This document shows, piece after piece, positions 33,275-41,644 of a DNA stretch of 41,662 nt. Under the pieces are notes generated by a model that worked only from the letters and a program-made list of their open reading frames with translations, did no database searches and was not told the DNA's origin. The stretch is taken from contig JBGSVW010000001.1 in assembly GCA_041752735.1 (NCBI GenBank), forward strand, positions 1 to 41,662. Direction: 5' to 3'. This DNA is from UBA1422 sp041752735. Its GTDB lineage: Bacteria > Bacillota > Clostridia > Peptostreptococcales > Anaerovoracaceae. Within the stretch, counting starts at the first letter, position 1; every line of letters begins with the position of its first letter. The position numbers were made by a program, and so were the translations under genes.

Positions 33275-34117
33275 CTAAAGAATTATTTCTTTGTGTCTTG
33301 CTACGTGACAATTGATATTGACTGCCACCGGTAGTCCTGCAATGTGTGTGGGTAAGGTAAGTATTTTGACAGCCAAAGCGGTTGTATCTCCTCCAAATCC
33401 CTGTGGACCAATTCCCAACGCGTTGATTTGATTCAACAGTTGAACTTCCATCTCAGCATAATAGTCATCATCATTGGTGTGGTCCAGTGGCAACAGTAAT
33501 GCCTTCTTGGCTAATAATGTCACCTGATCAAAAGTACCACCAATGCCTACTCCAACTACAATTGGTGGGCAAGGATTCCCTCCGGCAAGTCGGATGGTTT
33601 CGATTACAAAATCCTCCACACCCTGCCTTCCTGATGATGGAGTTAGCATTCCAACCCGGCTCATGTTTTCAGAGCCAAATCCCTTGGGTGCATAAATGAT
33701 TTTGAGCTGATCCCCAGGAACAATGTCCACATGCAAAAAAGCTGGTGTATTGTCCTTAGTATTTATGCGGCGTAGAGGATCACCCACGATGGATTTTCTC
33801 AAATATCCTTGTTCATAACCTATTCTTACACCATCATTCACAGCATCAGTAAGCCATCTGCCCTCCAAAAATACTTCTTGCCCAATTTCCAAAAAAACAC
33901 AGGCCACTCCGGTATCCTGACATAATGGGATGCCTTCTTCACCTGCGATTTTTATGTTTTGTTCTATCATAGAAAGAATATCTTTGGCCAAGTCAGAAGA
34001 TTCAGCTTCTTTTTGGTCCGCGATTCTTTGACAAACGTCTTTGCCCAGGAAATAATTGGTCTCCTGGGCAAGACGGGCGATGGCGTCTGTGATTTGATCG
34101 ACATGAATCCTTCGCAT
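33275..34117 (-). CDS. fumA: fumarate hydratase class I, alpha subunit
   Basis: A 280-residue catalytic subunit carrying the three cysteine ligands of the labile [4Fe-4S] cluster in LCQDTGVAC (near 65), GGNPCPPIVVGVGIGG (near 180) and INCHVARHKEI at the C-terminus. The start is ATG 34117 (MRRIHVDQ) with AAAGG upstream; the frame stays open to 34195 but that part lies within rubrerythrin. The oxygen-sensitive cluster makes a neighbouring oxidative-stress gene noteworthy. Confidence 0.92.
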   Translation of the reverse strand: MRRIHVDQITDAIARLAQETNYFLGKDVCQRIADQKEAESSDLAKDILSMIEQNIKIAGEEGIPLCQDTGVACVFLEIGQEVFLEGRWLTDAVNDGVRIGYEQGYLRKSIVGDPLRRINTKDNTPAFLHVDIVPGDQLKIIYAPKGFGSENMSRVGMLTPSSGRQGVEDFVIETIRLAGGNPCPPIVVGVGIGGTFDQVTLLAKKALLLPLDHTNDDDYYAEMEVQLLNQINALGIGPQGFGGDTTALAVKILTLPTHIAGLPVAVNINCHVARHKEIIL

Positions 34118-34133
34118 TGGGCTGCCTTTCGGT

Positions 34134-34670
34134 TTAATAGTTTTCTGCTTTGATTTGGAAATATGCTTTGGGATGTTTGCATACTGGGCATTCATCTAGG
34201 GCTACTTTGCCATAATACTGATGTCCGCAGTTGGAACATTGCCAAAGGACGGCTTCATCCCGGATGAAGACTTTGCCTGCCTGAATATTTTCTGCCAAAA
34301 GTCGATAACGTTCTTCATGCTTCTTTTCAATTGCTGCCACACCATCCATTTGGGCTGCGATTTCAGGGAATCCTTCTTCTCGGGCTGTGGCTGCCATCTC
34401 TTTATACATTTCTGTCCACTCGTAATGCTCTCCGGCTGCTGCTGCTAATAAGTTCTCTTCAGTAACACCAATACCTTCCGCATGTTTAAACCACAATTTG
34501 GCATGTTCTCTTTCATTTCCGGAAGTCTCTTCAAAGATCTTCTGAATCTGTACAAATCCTTCTTTTTTTGCCTGAGATGCAAAATAAGAATACTTGTTGG
34601 TAGCCTGTGATTCTCCTGCAAACGCAGCAAGCAGGTTCTCTAGTGTCTTGGTTCCTTTTAAATCCTTCAT
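34134..34670 (-). CDS. rbr: rubrerythrin
   Basis: A 178-residue non-haem di-iron peroxidase that removes hydrogen peroxide in anaerobes. The N-terminal ferritin-like domain has ESQATNKYSYFA (16-27) and NEREHAKLWF (EXXH, 52-61), with the second pair at YKEMA...AIEKKHEERY. The C-terminal rubredoxin-like domain holds WQCSNCGHQYYG and CPVCKHPKAYF. It overlaps the murA stop by four bases, so it is coupled to a cell-wall gene, and lies upstream of oxygen-sensitive fumarase. Confidence 0.95.
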   Translation of the reverse strand: MKDLKGTKTLENLLAAFAGESQATNKYSYFASQAKKEGFVQIQKIFEETSGNEREHAKLWFKHAEGIGVTEENLLAAAAGEHYEWTEMYKEMAATAREEGFPEIAAQMDGVAAIEKKHEERYRLLAENIQAGKVFIRDEAVLWQCSNCGHQYYGKVALDECPVCKHPKAYFQIKAENY

Positions 34671-35944
34671 ACTTGTTGTTCCTCCTTCACCTTGGTAATA
34701 CGTCCTCCGATTTGATTGAGCTTTTCAACAAAATGCTCATATCCCCTCTCAATATGGTATATTTCTGAAACTACTGTATTTCCTTCTGCTACCAGTCCTG
34801 CCAGAACGACAGCGGCACCGGCTCTTAGGTCGGTGGCTATTACAGGTGCACCTCTCAGCTGTTTTTTGCCGGTTATAATCGCACACCGGTCTTCTGTTTT
34901 GATGCTTGCGCCCATTCGGTTCAGTTCTGAAACATGCATGTATCGATTTTCAAACACCGTTTCAATGACAACACTTGATCCTTCTGCAGTACACAGCATT
35001 GACATGAATTGTGGCTGCATATCAGTTGGAAACCCCGGATATGGTAAAGTTTTTATATCAGTGGATGTGATGATTGAATGGTCGGCTCTGACACGAATAT
35101 CATCTTCTTCAATGCTTACTTCAACGCCACATTCCCGCAGCTTGGCAATGATTGGTTTCAAGTGGTCGGGCAATACGTTCTTAAGTAAAACATTGCCTCT
35201 GGTAATCGCTGCAGCAATCATGAAAGTACCGGCTTCAATTCGGTCAGGAATCACATTATGGCTTGCACCATGGAGCCGTTCAACCCCTTCAATCTTGATG
35301 GTATCTGTCCCGGCACCTTTAATCTTGGCTCCCATTTTGTTCAAAAAATTCGCCAGATCTACAATCTCAGGTTCTTGTGCCGCATTTTCGAGAATGGTGA
35401 TTCCTTCGGCTAATGAAGCAGCCATCATAAGATTTTCTGTTGCTCCGACGCTGGGGAAATCCAGATATATATTTGCTCCGATTAGTTGTTCTGCCTTAGC
35501 ATGAACGGTTCCGGCATCGTCTATAAGGATCTCAGCGCCTAAGGCACGTAGACATTTGAAATGCAACTCAACAGGCCGATCGCCAATGGCGCATCCACCG
35601 GGCAAAGTAATTTCGGCTTTACCGACTCTCGCCAAAAGGGGGCCCATGACAAGAATAGAAGCACGCATTTTTTTGACCAGTTCATAGGATGCGATGTGGG
35701 TTGATATTTGACTCGATTGGATTATCACTTGGTTTTCTATCAGGTCTTCTTGAACCTGAGATCCCAGTTCCCGGAGCATGTCGCACATGATGTCTACATC
35801 CTTAAGTGCTGGTACGTCATATATTTCACATCTTTGCTCGGACAATAAAGCAGCAGCCAGAATCGGTAATACCGCATTCTTGGATCCGCTGATTACAACT
35901 TCGCCCTGCAAAGGTTCACTTTTTGTTACAATGTATTTCGCCAA
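34667..35944 (-). CDS. murA: UDP-N-acetylglucosamine 1-carboxyvinyltransferase, TTG start
   Basis: Transfers enolpyruvate to UDP-GlcNAc, the first committed step of peptidoglycan synthesis and the fosfomycin target. SGSKNAVLPIL with Lys22 is at the start, and the active-site loop GGCAIGDRPVELH carries Cys118. The start is probably the TTG at 35944 (AKYIVTKSEP) with GGAGG five bases before it; a TTG at 35956 would overlap that site. 425 residues. It begins the murA-rbr-fum-fbp unit. Confidence 0.95.
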   Translation of the reverse strand: MAKYIVTKSEPLQGEVVISGSKNAVLPILAAALLSEQRCEIYDVPALKDVDIMCDMLRELGSQVQEDLIENQVIIQSSQISTHIASYELVKKMRASILVMGPLLARVGKAEITLPGGCAIGDRPVELHFKCLRALGAEILIDDAGTVHAKAEQLIGANIYLDFPSVGATENLMMAASLAEGITILENAAQEPEIVDLANFLNKMGAKIKGAGTDTIKIEGVERLHGASHNVIPDRIEAGTFMIAAAITRGNVLLKNVLPDHLKPIIAKLRECGVEVSIEEDDIRVRADHSIITSTDIKTLPYPGFPTDMQPQFMSMLCTAEGSSVVIETVFENRYMHVSELNRMGASIKTEDRCAIITGKKQLRGAPVIATDLRAGAAVVLAGLVAEGNTVVSEIYHIERGYEHFVEKLNQIGGRITKVKEEQQV

Positions 35945-36045
35945 AGAGTCCTCCAATCAATTGTTTGCTCTATATATACTAACCTATGACGCCTTTTTTT
36001 TCAAGAGATATCCACCCTCAATCTAAATTGAAAAAGTAGAAAAAT

Positions 36046-36078
36046 AAAAAAGAGCAGGTATTCCTGCTCTTTTTTTTG
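36046..36078. terminator. bidirectional terminator between abrB-like gene and murA unit
   Basis: AGAGCAGG/CCTGCTCT (36051-36058 with 36063-36070), loop TATT, flanked by an A-run and an eight-T run. It acts on minus-strand transcripts of the AbrB gene. Confidence 0.85.
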
Positions 36079-36321
36079 TTAGAGTTGTTTTAGTTCTTCG
36101 ATACAGTCTCCGCAAATATTTTTTCCGGATACATTTCGAATATTTTTTGCATTCCCACAGAATATGCATGCGGGTTCATACTTTTTTAGAATGATCAGAT
36201 TCTCATCCACAAAGATTTCAATTGGATCTTTAATCTCTATGTCCAATGTCCGGCGTAGTTCAATGGGCAAGACAATCCTCCCCAACTCGTCGACCTTTCG
36301 AACGATTCCCGTTGCTTTCAT
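36079..36321 (-). CDS. AbrB/SpoVT-family transcription regulator with C-terminal zinc-finger-like motif
   Basis: An 80-residue protein. The swapped-hairpin DNA-binding domain is classic: MKATGIVRKVDELGRIVLPIELRRTLDI. Its C-terminus holds CIFCGNAKNIRNVSGKNICGDC, two CXXC pairs as in AbrB-like Clostridial regulators. The start is ATG 36321 with AAGGAG upstream. The name AbrB is a family name; the targets are unknown. It is a separate transcript ending at the strong terminator. Confidence 0.92.
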   Translation of the reverse strand: MKATGIVRKVDELGRIVLPIELRRTLDIEIKDPIEIFVDENLIILKKYEPACIFCGNAKNIRNVSGKNICGDCIEELKQL

Positions 36322-36398
36322 AAGTAATAATCTCCTTCCGTAACCCAATACAATTGTAAGTAAATTAAATTATTACCTATATATGTCAATTTGTCAAG

Positions 36399-36719
36399 TT
36401 ACTTTTTCTTCAGCATGCTGACCATGGATGTGATTGCAGATGCAATGGAGGATAAGGAACGTATCACCGACTCTTTCCCTTTAAGAGCTGAGGTGATTCC
36501 AGTAACAGACTCTACTAGGCCATCCATCATTTTGTCTACATCTTCAGTACGCTCTTTTGCAATTTTTGTAATGACTTCTGCATCTGCCATAATGGCATTG
36601 GTATGCTTCACTGTAGTAATCAAATTCTTGATCAAAACAATGATATAAATAATGAGGACGATGGCGCCGCCCATTATCAAGAATAGCAATGCATCTTTAA
36701 TTGTGATTGTAGCATCCAT
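36399..36719 (-). CDS. small membrane protein, DUF948-like
   Basis: A 106-residue protein with one N-terminal transmembrane segment (about 10-32) and a predicted helical, amphipathic C-terminal part containing repeated hydrophobic positions (VDKMMDGLVESVTGITSAL) and a Lys-rich end. Similar to DUF948 small proteins of Firmicutes; function unknown. AAGGAGGGG precedes the ATG. Confidence 0.7.
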   Translation of the reverse strand: MDATITIKDALLFLIMGGAIVLIIYIIVLIKNLITTVKHTNAIMADAEVITKIAKERTEDVDKMMDGLVESVTGITSALKGKESVIRSLSSIASAITSMVSMLKKK

Positions 36720-36791
36720 AATATTCCCCTCCTTGGATTAAGATCTTTGTTATACAATAACATTATCCCTTACACATGTAGATATTTCAAC

Positions 36792-37529
36792 TTATTTCTC
36801 ATAGATAGATAACAATTCGTCCGTATAACCTCCGTCAATTTGATATACATTCAGGTTAGGCAAAATCCTAAGTTCTTTTCCTCCACCCTTAATGAAGTGT
36901 ACTAGAAGTATGTTAGGAACCTCTCCGTGTCTGGAGCATATCAACCGAAGTTCTTTGGGTTCTAATCCCACTTCACGTGCTTGACAAAAAAGGTCTACCA
37001 TCCTGTTTGGTCTGTGTACCATGAATAAATGGCCTTTATTTTTTAAGAGCCTTGCAGCGGCGTTTAAGAAATCCGCCAAGTTTCCATCGGTCTCATGCCT
37101 AGCAATCGTCTTGGCTTGATTATTATTGGTAAGCCCACTTTGGTTAGCCATATAAGGCGGATTGGAAACAACACAATCCAGTAAGCCGGTTAATTCCGGA
37201 TAAATACTAACTCCCAAATCTCTAACGTTACCATGGATGATAGCAACTCTTGGGGTCAGCCGATTTTCTTGGATGTTTTTGCAAGCAATGTTATACGTTT
37301 CCTTTTGCACTTCAAGTCCATAGATTTGTTTAGCCGAAGTTTTATGGCTTAGTATCAAAGGTATGATTCCATTTCCCGTACCTAAGTCCATAACCGTATC
37401 GGTTGATTTAATGCCACTAGCTGCAAAGTCGGCAAGAATAACGGCATCGATTCCATAGCAAAAGTCCTCAGGCCGTTGAATTAGCCTGAGGTCTCCAAAT
37501 CCAATGCTATCGATTCGTTCTGCTTTCAT
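36792..37529 (-). CDS. trmN6: tRNA1(Val) (adenine(37)-N6)-methyltransferase-like protein
   Basis: A 245-residue SAM methyltransferase of the TrmN6/YabB family. The SAM loop VMDLGTGNGIIPLIL is at about 44-58 and the catalytic motif VVSNPPYM near 118-125. The stop of yaaT and this start share one base (TAATG). It lies in the tmk-holB-yaaT-yabB order of Bacillus, so the assignment is by family and synteny; the tRNA target is inferred. Confidence 0.88.
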   Translation of the reverse strand: MKAERIDSIGFGDLRLIQRPEDFCYGIDAVILADFAASGIKSTDTVMDLGTGNGIIPLILSHKTSAKQIYGLEVQKETYNIACKNIQENRLTPRVAIIHGNVRDLGVSIYPELTGLLDCVVSNPPYMANQSGLTNNNQAKTIARHETDGNLADFLNAAARLLKNKGHLFMVHRPNRMVDLFCQAREVGLEPKELRLICSRHGEVPNILLVHFIKGGGKELRILPNLNVYQIDGGYTDELLSIYEK

Positions 37530-38452
37530 TAGTCCTTTAATAGCTCCTTGATTTCTTCCGGTATTTCTTCCTCTTTGATTTCAGGTTCAGCAGTTTTTAT
37601 TTTATTACCCTTTCCAAGACGTCTGATATCATCCTTGTGATAGACATATAAATCTGTACTCAATTTACCCTGTATATCATTATCCTTGTCGGCTTCTTCA
37701 ATAATCAACCGAGCCTTCACTTTGTTTTCTAATATATTGGAATCCCAGACAATGGCAAGTCCTTCGGGGATTCTGATTTTTTCTCCAACGTCGGGCATTC
37801 CCTTGCGCAGTTCAAGATAAACATCGTTCTCATAATTGAGGCAGCACATTAGCCGCCCACATATTCCCGAAATCTTTGTGGGATTCAAGGACAGATTCTG
37901 TACTTTGGCCATTTTGATGGAAACCGGCTGAAAATCGGAAAGCCATTCATGGCAACACAGTCCCTTGCCACAATGGCCGATGCCACCCAATAATTTTGCT
38001 TCATCCCGTACACCAATCTGACGCAACTCAATTCTCATTCGGAAAACGCCGGCCAAATCTTTGACCAAATCCCGAAAATCCACTCTGCCTTCAGATGTAA
38101 AATAGAAGATAACTTTTGTATTATCAAAGGTGTACTCCACATCTACAAGCTTCATGTCCATGTTGTGTCGAGCTATTTTTTCCTGGCAAAGCTGCATTGC
38201 CTTACCTTTTTTCTTTTGGTTTTCTTCATTCCTCAGTATGTCTTTTTCATCTGCCTTACGGATCAGTTTTTTGAGGGGCTGAACGATCTCTGATTCATCT
38301 ACTTCAGTAGGAGCCAAAGCAACAATACCAAATTCCAAACCACGAGCTGTTTCAACAACTACATTGTCTCCTGCTTCCACTTCAAAGCCAACTGGGTCAA
38401 AATAGTAAATCTTCCCCGCAGTTCTAAATTTAACGCCAACTACATCTATCAT
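37529..38452 (-). CDS. ricT: PSP1-domain protein RicT/YaaT
   Basis: A 307-residue PSP1-domain protein, a subunit of the RicT-RicF-RicA (Y-complex) that guides RNase Y in B. subtilis. The PSP1 core is at about 60-145. Cysteine clusters GHCGKGLCCHEWL and CGRLMCCLNYE (about 160-205) fit the Fe-S ligands of the complex. The last 25 residues are Glu/Lys-rich. It starts three bases after the holB stop. Confidence 0.92.
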   Translation of the reverse strand: MIDVVGVKFRTAGKIYYFDPVGFEVEAGDNVVVETARGLEFGIVALAPTEVDESEIVQPLKKLIRKADEKDILRNEENQKKKGKAMQLCQEKIARHNMDMKLVDVEYTFDNTKVIFYFTSEGRVDFRDLVKDLAGVFRMRIELRQIGVRDEAKLLGGIGHCGKGLCCHEWLSDFQPVSIKMAKVQNLSLNPTKISGICGRLMCCLNYENDVYLELRKGMPDVGEKIRIPEGLAIVWDSNILENKVKARLIIEEADKDNDIQGKLSTDLYVYHKDDIRRLGKGNKIKTAEPEIKEEEIPEEIKELLKD

Positions 38453-38455
38453 TTG

Positions 38456-39289
38456 TTATCCTCCGATTCTTAATATCAAATTCATCATGGCGTATCGCAC
38501 GCCAATGTTATTTTTTATGTCATTTTTTGCTGTTTCAATCGCATTAATTGCATTGAATACATAATCCTTACGGAATAATTCACATTTTTCTCCCTTGCCA
38601 CGCATAAGATTGCCATAGATACTTTCGAGGCATTCAAGGTATAAAATCATTTGGTCCTTTTCTTGACTCAGTTTTTCAATCATTTTTTTGGTCTTATAAA
38701 AGGGGGCCTTCTCAAGCAGTAGATACACTAATTCCCTAGCCTGCTCCACTATTTCTCCAGAATATCCACCTTCATGCTCCTGTACCCTGCCAAGCACACA
38801 GCGTGAGACGATGGTTCGTGGTAAAACATTTATGTTTTCACATAGCAGCATAATCACAGTTCCAATCGGTGGTTCTTCTAAGGTCTTGAGCAATCGATTG
38901 GCTGCTCTTGGCGTAATGGTTTCTGCTGATTCTACGATGCCGATATTTCTTGGCCCTTCAAATGGTTTTTTTTGGAGCCGGCGTATTAAGCCTTCAATAT
39001 CTCCATCTTTGACACTGTAAACTTTGCTTGTTTCTGCTTTCGATACCCGGACGAGCGTAAGGTCAATGTAGTTTTCGGTTTCAATTTTGACACAGATATC
39101 ACAGATTCCGCAACCTTCTCCCGGCATATTATTACATAAAAGCGCTTGGGCAAAGGACTTGGCAATCTGTGCTTTGTCAACGGATAAGGGTCCTTCAAGT
39201 ATGTATCCATGATGAATCTGCCCACCCAATGCTACTTTGCGAAGCTGTTCCACCAGTTTTTGATTATGATGAATATCGGCAAACGTCAT
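38456..39289 (-). CDS. holB: DNA polymerase III delta-prime subunit, degenerate P-loop
   Basis: A 277-residue clamp-loader subunit. The zinc-module cysteines are at CNNMPGEGCGICDIC (about 52-66) and the sensor motif IVSRC (about 160-164) follows RAANRLLKTLEEPP. The Walker A region reads GPLSVDKAQ, lacking the Gly-Lys-Thr/Ser ending, so ATP binding is unlikely; in E. coli delta-prime is also a non-binding subunit. It overlaps tmk by four bases. Confidence 0.92.
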   Translation of the reverse strand: MTFADIHHNQKLVEQLRKVALGGQIHHGYILEGPLSVDKAQIAKSFAQALLCNNMPGEGCGICDICVKIETENYIDLTLVRVSKAETSKVYSVKDGDIEGLIRRLQKKPFEGPRNIGIVESAETITPRAANRLLKTLEEPPIGTVIMLLCENINVLPRTIVSRCVLGRVQEHEGGYSGEIVEQARELVYLLLEKAPFYKTKKMIEKLSQEKDQMILYLECLESIYGNLMRGKGEKCELFRKDYVFNAINAIETAKNDIKNNIGVRYAMMNLILRIGG

Positions 39290-39924
39290 TCCGCTGCACT
39301 TTCCCTTTCTAATAAGAGCCGATCAAGAACCTCTCCAATTTCTCCACTAATTTGATCAATATCCCGGTCGGCATCAATTCCGACAATTCGGTCCGGATAC
39401 TTCTTCTCCAGTGCTAGATAGCCGTTATATACATCTAAATGGAAGGCATCTGCTTCACTTTCCAAACGATCCTGATCTTCTGATTTGATTCTATTCTTTG
39501 CTGTGGAAGGTGCAATTTTTAATAAAAAAGTGATGTCAGGGAGGCAACCTGCTATTGCATAGTCATTGATGATTGAAACGCCTTCGCCCAGATGTCTTCC
39601 ATACCCCTGATATGCAATACTTGAATCAACATACCTATCGCAAACTACAGTTTTGCCACGTTTCAAGGTAGGCCTGATTACTTGCTCCACATGCTGCGAA
39701 CGGGCTGCGGCATATAGCAAAGCTTCCGTCATTGGCTCCATTTCGGCATTTTTTTTGTCCAAAATGATTCTGCGGATTTTTTCACTGATGGGCGTTCCTC
39801 CGGGTTCGCGTGTAAATAATGCGTCAACTCCTCTGGATAAAAGAAATTGTCGAATAAATTCAAGTTGTGTTGATTTACCTGCTCCGTCCGGTCCTTCTAT
39901 TGTTATAAATAGTCCGTTGTTCAT
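39286..39924 (-). CDS. tmk: thymidylate kinase
   Basis: Phosphorylates dTMP to dTDP. 212 residues with the P-loop EGPDGAGKSTQ (9-19), TREPGGTPISEKIR, the DRX motif VVCDRYVDSSIAYQG and the LID region KSEDQDRLE. GAAGAAGG precedes the ATG at 39924. The first 50 bases overlap the end of the small membrane gene upstream. Confidence 0.96.
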   Translation of the reverse strand: MNNGLFITIEGPDGAGKSTQLEFIRQFLLSRGVDALFTREPGGTPISEKIRRIILDKKNAEMEPMTEALLYAAARSQHVEQVIRPTLKRGKTVVCDRYVDSSIAYQGYGRHLGEGVSIINDYAIAGCLPDITFLLKIAPSTAKNRIKSEDQDRLESEADAFHLDVYNGYLALEKKYPDRIVGIDADRDIDQISGEIGEVLDRLLLERESAAE

Positions 39925-40063
39925 CCTTCTTCCTCGTTTGCTGTTGACGTTGGATCTGCGCCAGTTGTTTGTTCAACTGTCTGATAAAAAAGAAAGCAAG
40001 ATACATAACCGGAAAGCAAAGTAATATGATAAACACTATTTGTAATGCTGCCATAATGTCCAT
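39875..40063 (-). CDS. small single-span membrane protein overlapping tmk
   Basis: A 62-residue protein with one hydrophobic segment (about 5-28: ALQIVFIILLCFPVMYLAFFFIR) and a Gln/Arg/Lys-rich tail (QRQQQTRKKDEQR). The start ATG 40063 has AAGGAG six bases upstream. The end overlaps tmk by 50 bases in another frame. No family recognised; the good ribosome binding site, the promoter and the first-gene position support it as real. Confidence 0.6.
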   Translation of the reverse strand: MDIMAALQIVFIILLCFPVMYLAFFFIRQLNKQLAQIQRQQQTRKKDEQRTIYNNRRTGRSR

Positions 40064-40098
40064 TTGCATCTCCTTTTTCCTGCACATATGTAGAATTA

Positions 40099-40104
40099 AT
40101 TATA
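40099..40104 (-). promoter_or_regulatory. extended -10 promoter for the tmk unit
   Basis: Minus-strand TGATATAAT gives an extended -10 (TATAAT at 40099-40104) with no clear -35. It lies between the inverted repeat arms CACATATG (40083-40090) and CATATGTG (40119-40126). Confidence 0.5.
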
Positions 40105-40173
40105 TCACATCTAATATGCATATGTGACAGAAATCTAGGCTAAATAGTCAGACAATTCATTTTCATTTTATCC

Positions 40174-40202
40174 TTGATATCAATACTTCATAGTGATAAT
40201 AT
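40174..40202 (+). promoter_or_regulatory. ald promoter
   Basis: TTGATA (40174-40179) and TAATAT (40197-40202) with a 17-base spacer, about 55 bases upstream of the ald ATG. Divergent from the tmk unit. Confidence 0.6.
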
Positions 40203-40255
40203 GTTTATAGAATATTACTGCATACTGTATACAAATACAACTAAGGAGGAAGCAA

Positions 40256-41368
40256 ATGTTAATCGGATGTGTCAAAGAAATTAAAAACAATGAATTTCGT
40301 GTAGGGATGACGCCTATGAATGTCAATGACTACGTGAAAGCCGGGCATAAGGTTTTAATTGAGTCTAGTGCTGGAATCGGTTCTGGTTTCTCTGATCAAG
40401 AATACATCAAAGCGGGAGCGCAAATACTTGATTCCGCAAAAGCAGTTTGGGATGGATGCGAAATGATGATTAAAGTCAAAGAGCCCCTACCCTCTGAATA
40501 CACGTTTTTCAGAAAAGATCTTCTTTTATTCACTTACCTTCATCTTGCTGCAGAAAAGCCATTGACCGACGCGATGCTGGCATCCGGAATCAAAGGCTTT
40601 GCCTATGAAACTTTAATTGAGAAAAATCATACCATTCCCATGTTGGCTCCCATGAGTCAGATTGCGGGAAGACTTTCTATACAGGAAGGTGCCAAATATC
40701 TTGAAAAGACATTTGGCGGCGCTGGTCTGCTACTTTCTGGTGTTCCCGGAACCCCAAGAGCCAATGTCCTGATTCTGGGAGGAGGCACAGTTGGAACCCA
40801 TGCATGTAAAATTGCTGTGGGAATGGGTGCTTTAGTCACAATTATGGATATAAATATTGACCGTCTTGGTTATCTGGACGATATTTTTGGATCAACCATC
40901 CAGACTTTATATAGTTCTGATGCCGCTATTGAAGAAGCCACCAAGACAGCAGATGTTGTAGTTGGTGCTGTACTCATTCCGGGTAAGGCTGCACCTAAAG
41001 TAATGAAAAAAGCTTATCTGGCAAATATGAAACCCGGAAGCGTATTTGTGGACGTTGCTGTTGACCAGGGTGGATGCTGTGAAACCACAAAAGTAACCAG
41101 TCATACCGATCCCATTTATGAGGTTGATGGTGTCATCCATTACTGTGTTGGAAATATGCCTGGTGCGGTTCCTAGGACTTCCACCATCGCATTGACCAAT
41201 GCAACCCTCAAATATGGTCTGCAATTAGCTAATTTGGGGCTGGAAGCGGCATGCAAAAGCAGTGACGTAATGGCTTCAGGTGTCAACACATATCATGGCA
41301 AATTAACTTGCAAGGCAGTCGCAGAAACCTTTGGTATGGAATATATAGATGTGATGACTATAATCTAG
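40256..41368 (+). CDS. ald: alanine dehydrogenase
   Basis: NAD-dependent oxidative deamination of L-alanine to pyruvate and ammonia, or the reverse. 370 residues with substrate residues Lys75 (IKVKEPL) and His96 (YLHLAAEKP), the NAD loop LGGGTVGTHA (about 175-184) and VFVDVAVDQGG near the C-terminal domain switch. AGGAGG precedes the ATG. It is a single-gene unit with a terminator. It would supply pyruvate and NADH in amino-acid fermentation. Confidence 0.97.
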   Translation: MLIGCVKEIKNNEFRVGMTPMNVNDYVKAGHKVLIESSAGIGSGFSDQEYIKAGAQILDSAKAVWDGCEMMIKVKEPLPSEYTFFRKDLLLFTYLHLAAEKPLTDAMLASGIKGFAYETLIEKNHTIPMLAPMSQIAGRLSIQEGAKYLEKTFGGAGLLLSGVPGTPRANVLILGGGTVGTHACKIAVGMGALVTIMDINIDRLGYLDDIFGSTIQTLYSSDAAIEEATKTADVVVGAVLIPGKAAPKVMKKAYLANMKPGSVFVDVAVDQGGCCETTKVTSHTDPIYEVDGVIHYCVGNMPGAVPRTSTIALTNATLKYGLQLANLGLEAACKSSDVMASGVNTYHGKLTCKAVAETFGMEYIDVMTII

Positions 41369-41399
41369 TTTACTCTTCCTTTTTATCATTTTAAACACC

Positions 41400-41433
41400 A
41401 AATAAAAAAGACGGGCAACCGTCTTTTTTATTT
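41400..41433 (+). terminator. ald terminator
   Basis: Stem AATAAAAAAGACGG/CCGTCTTTTTTATT (41401-41414 with 41419-41432), loop GCAA, T-rich end. By symmetry it can also act on the minus strand. Confidence 0.85.
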
Positions 41434-41486
41434 GTGAATCTCCCCCTACCCGTGCCATTTATTATCTACAGAACATATAAATGAAC

Positions 41487-41521
41487 ATATAAAAAAAGAA
41501 CTGCACATCGTGCAGTTCTTT
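41487..41521 (-). terminator. rrn operon terminator after 5S
   Basis: AAAGAACTGCAC/GTGCAGTTCTTT (41510-41521 with 41495-41506) with a three-base loop and a T-run on the minus strand, about five bases beyond the 5S end. Confidence 0.85.
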
Positions 41522-41525
41522 AAAA

Positions 41526-41641
41526 TCCGGCAACGTCCTACTTTCCCAGGCAGTCGCCCACCAAGTATCATTGGCGCAAAGGAGCTTAACTACTGTGTTC
41601 GGTATGGGAACAGGTGTGACCTCCTTGCTATAGTCACCGGA
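41526..41641 (-). rRNA. rrf: 5S ribosomal RNA
   Basis: 116 bases on the minus strand. The terminal stem TCCGG/CCGGA closes it. Conserved blocks are GAGGTCACACCTGTTCCCAT, CCGAACACAGTAGTTAAGCT and GGTGGGCGACTGCCTGGGAA. The 23S gene would lie to the right beyond the window. Ends are set by the closing stem and may differ by a base or two. Confidence 0.95.
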
Positions 41642-41644
41642 TAA

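Noticed and set aside
34716..35504. 262-codon plus-strand open frame
   Set aside because: It is fully antisense to murA, Ser/Ile-rich low-quality protein with no motif; a shadow frame.
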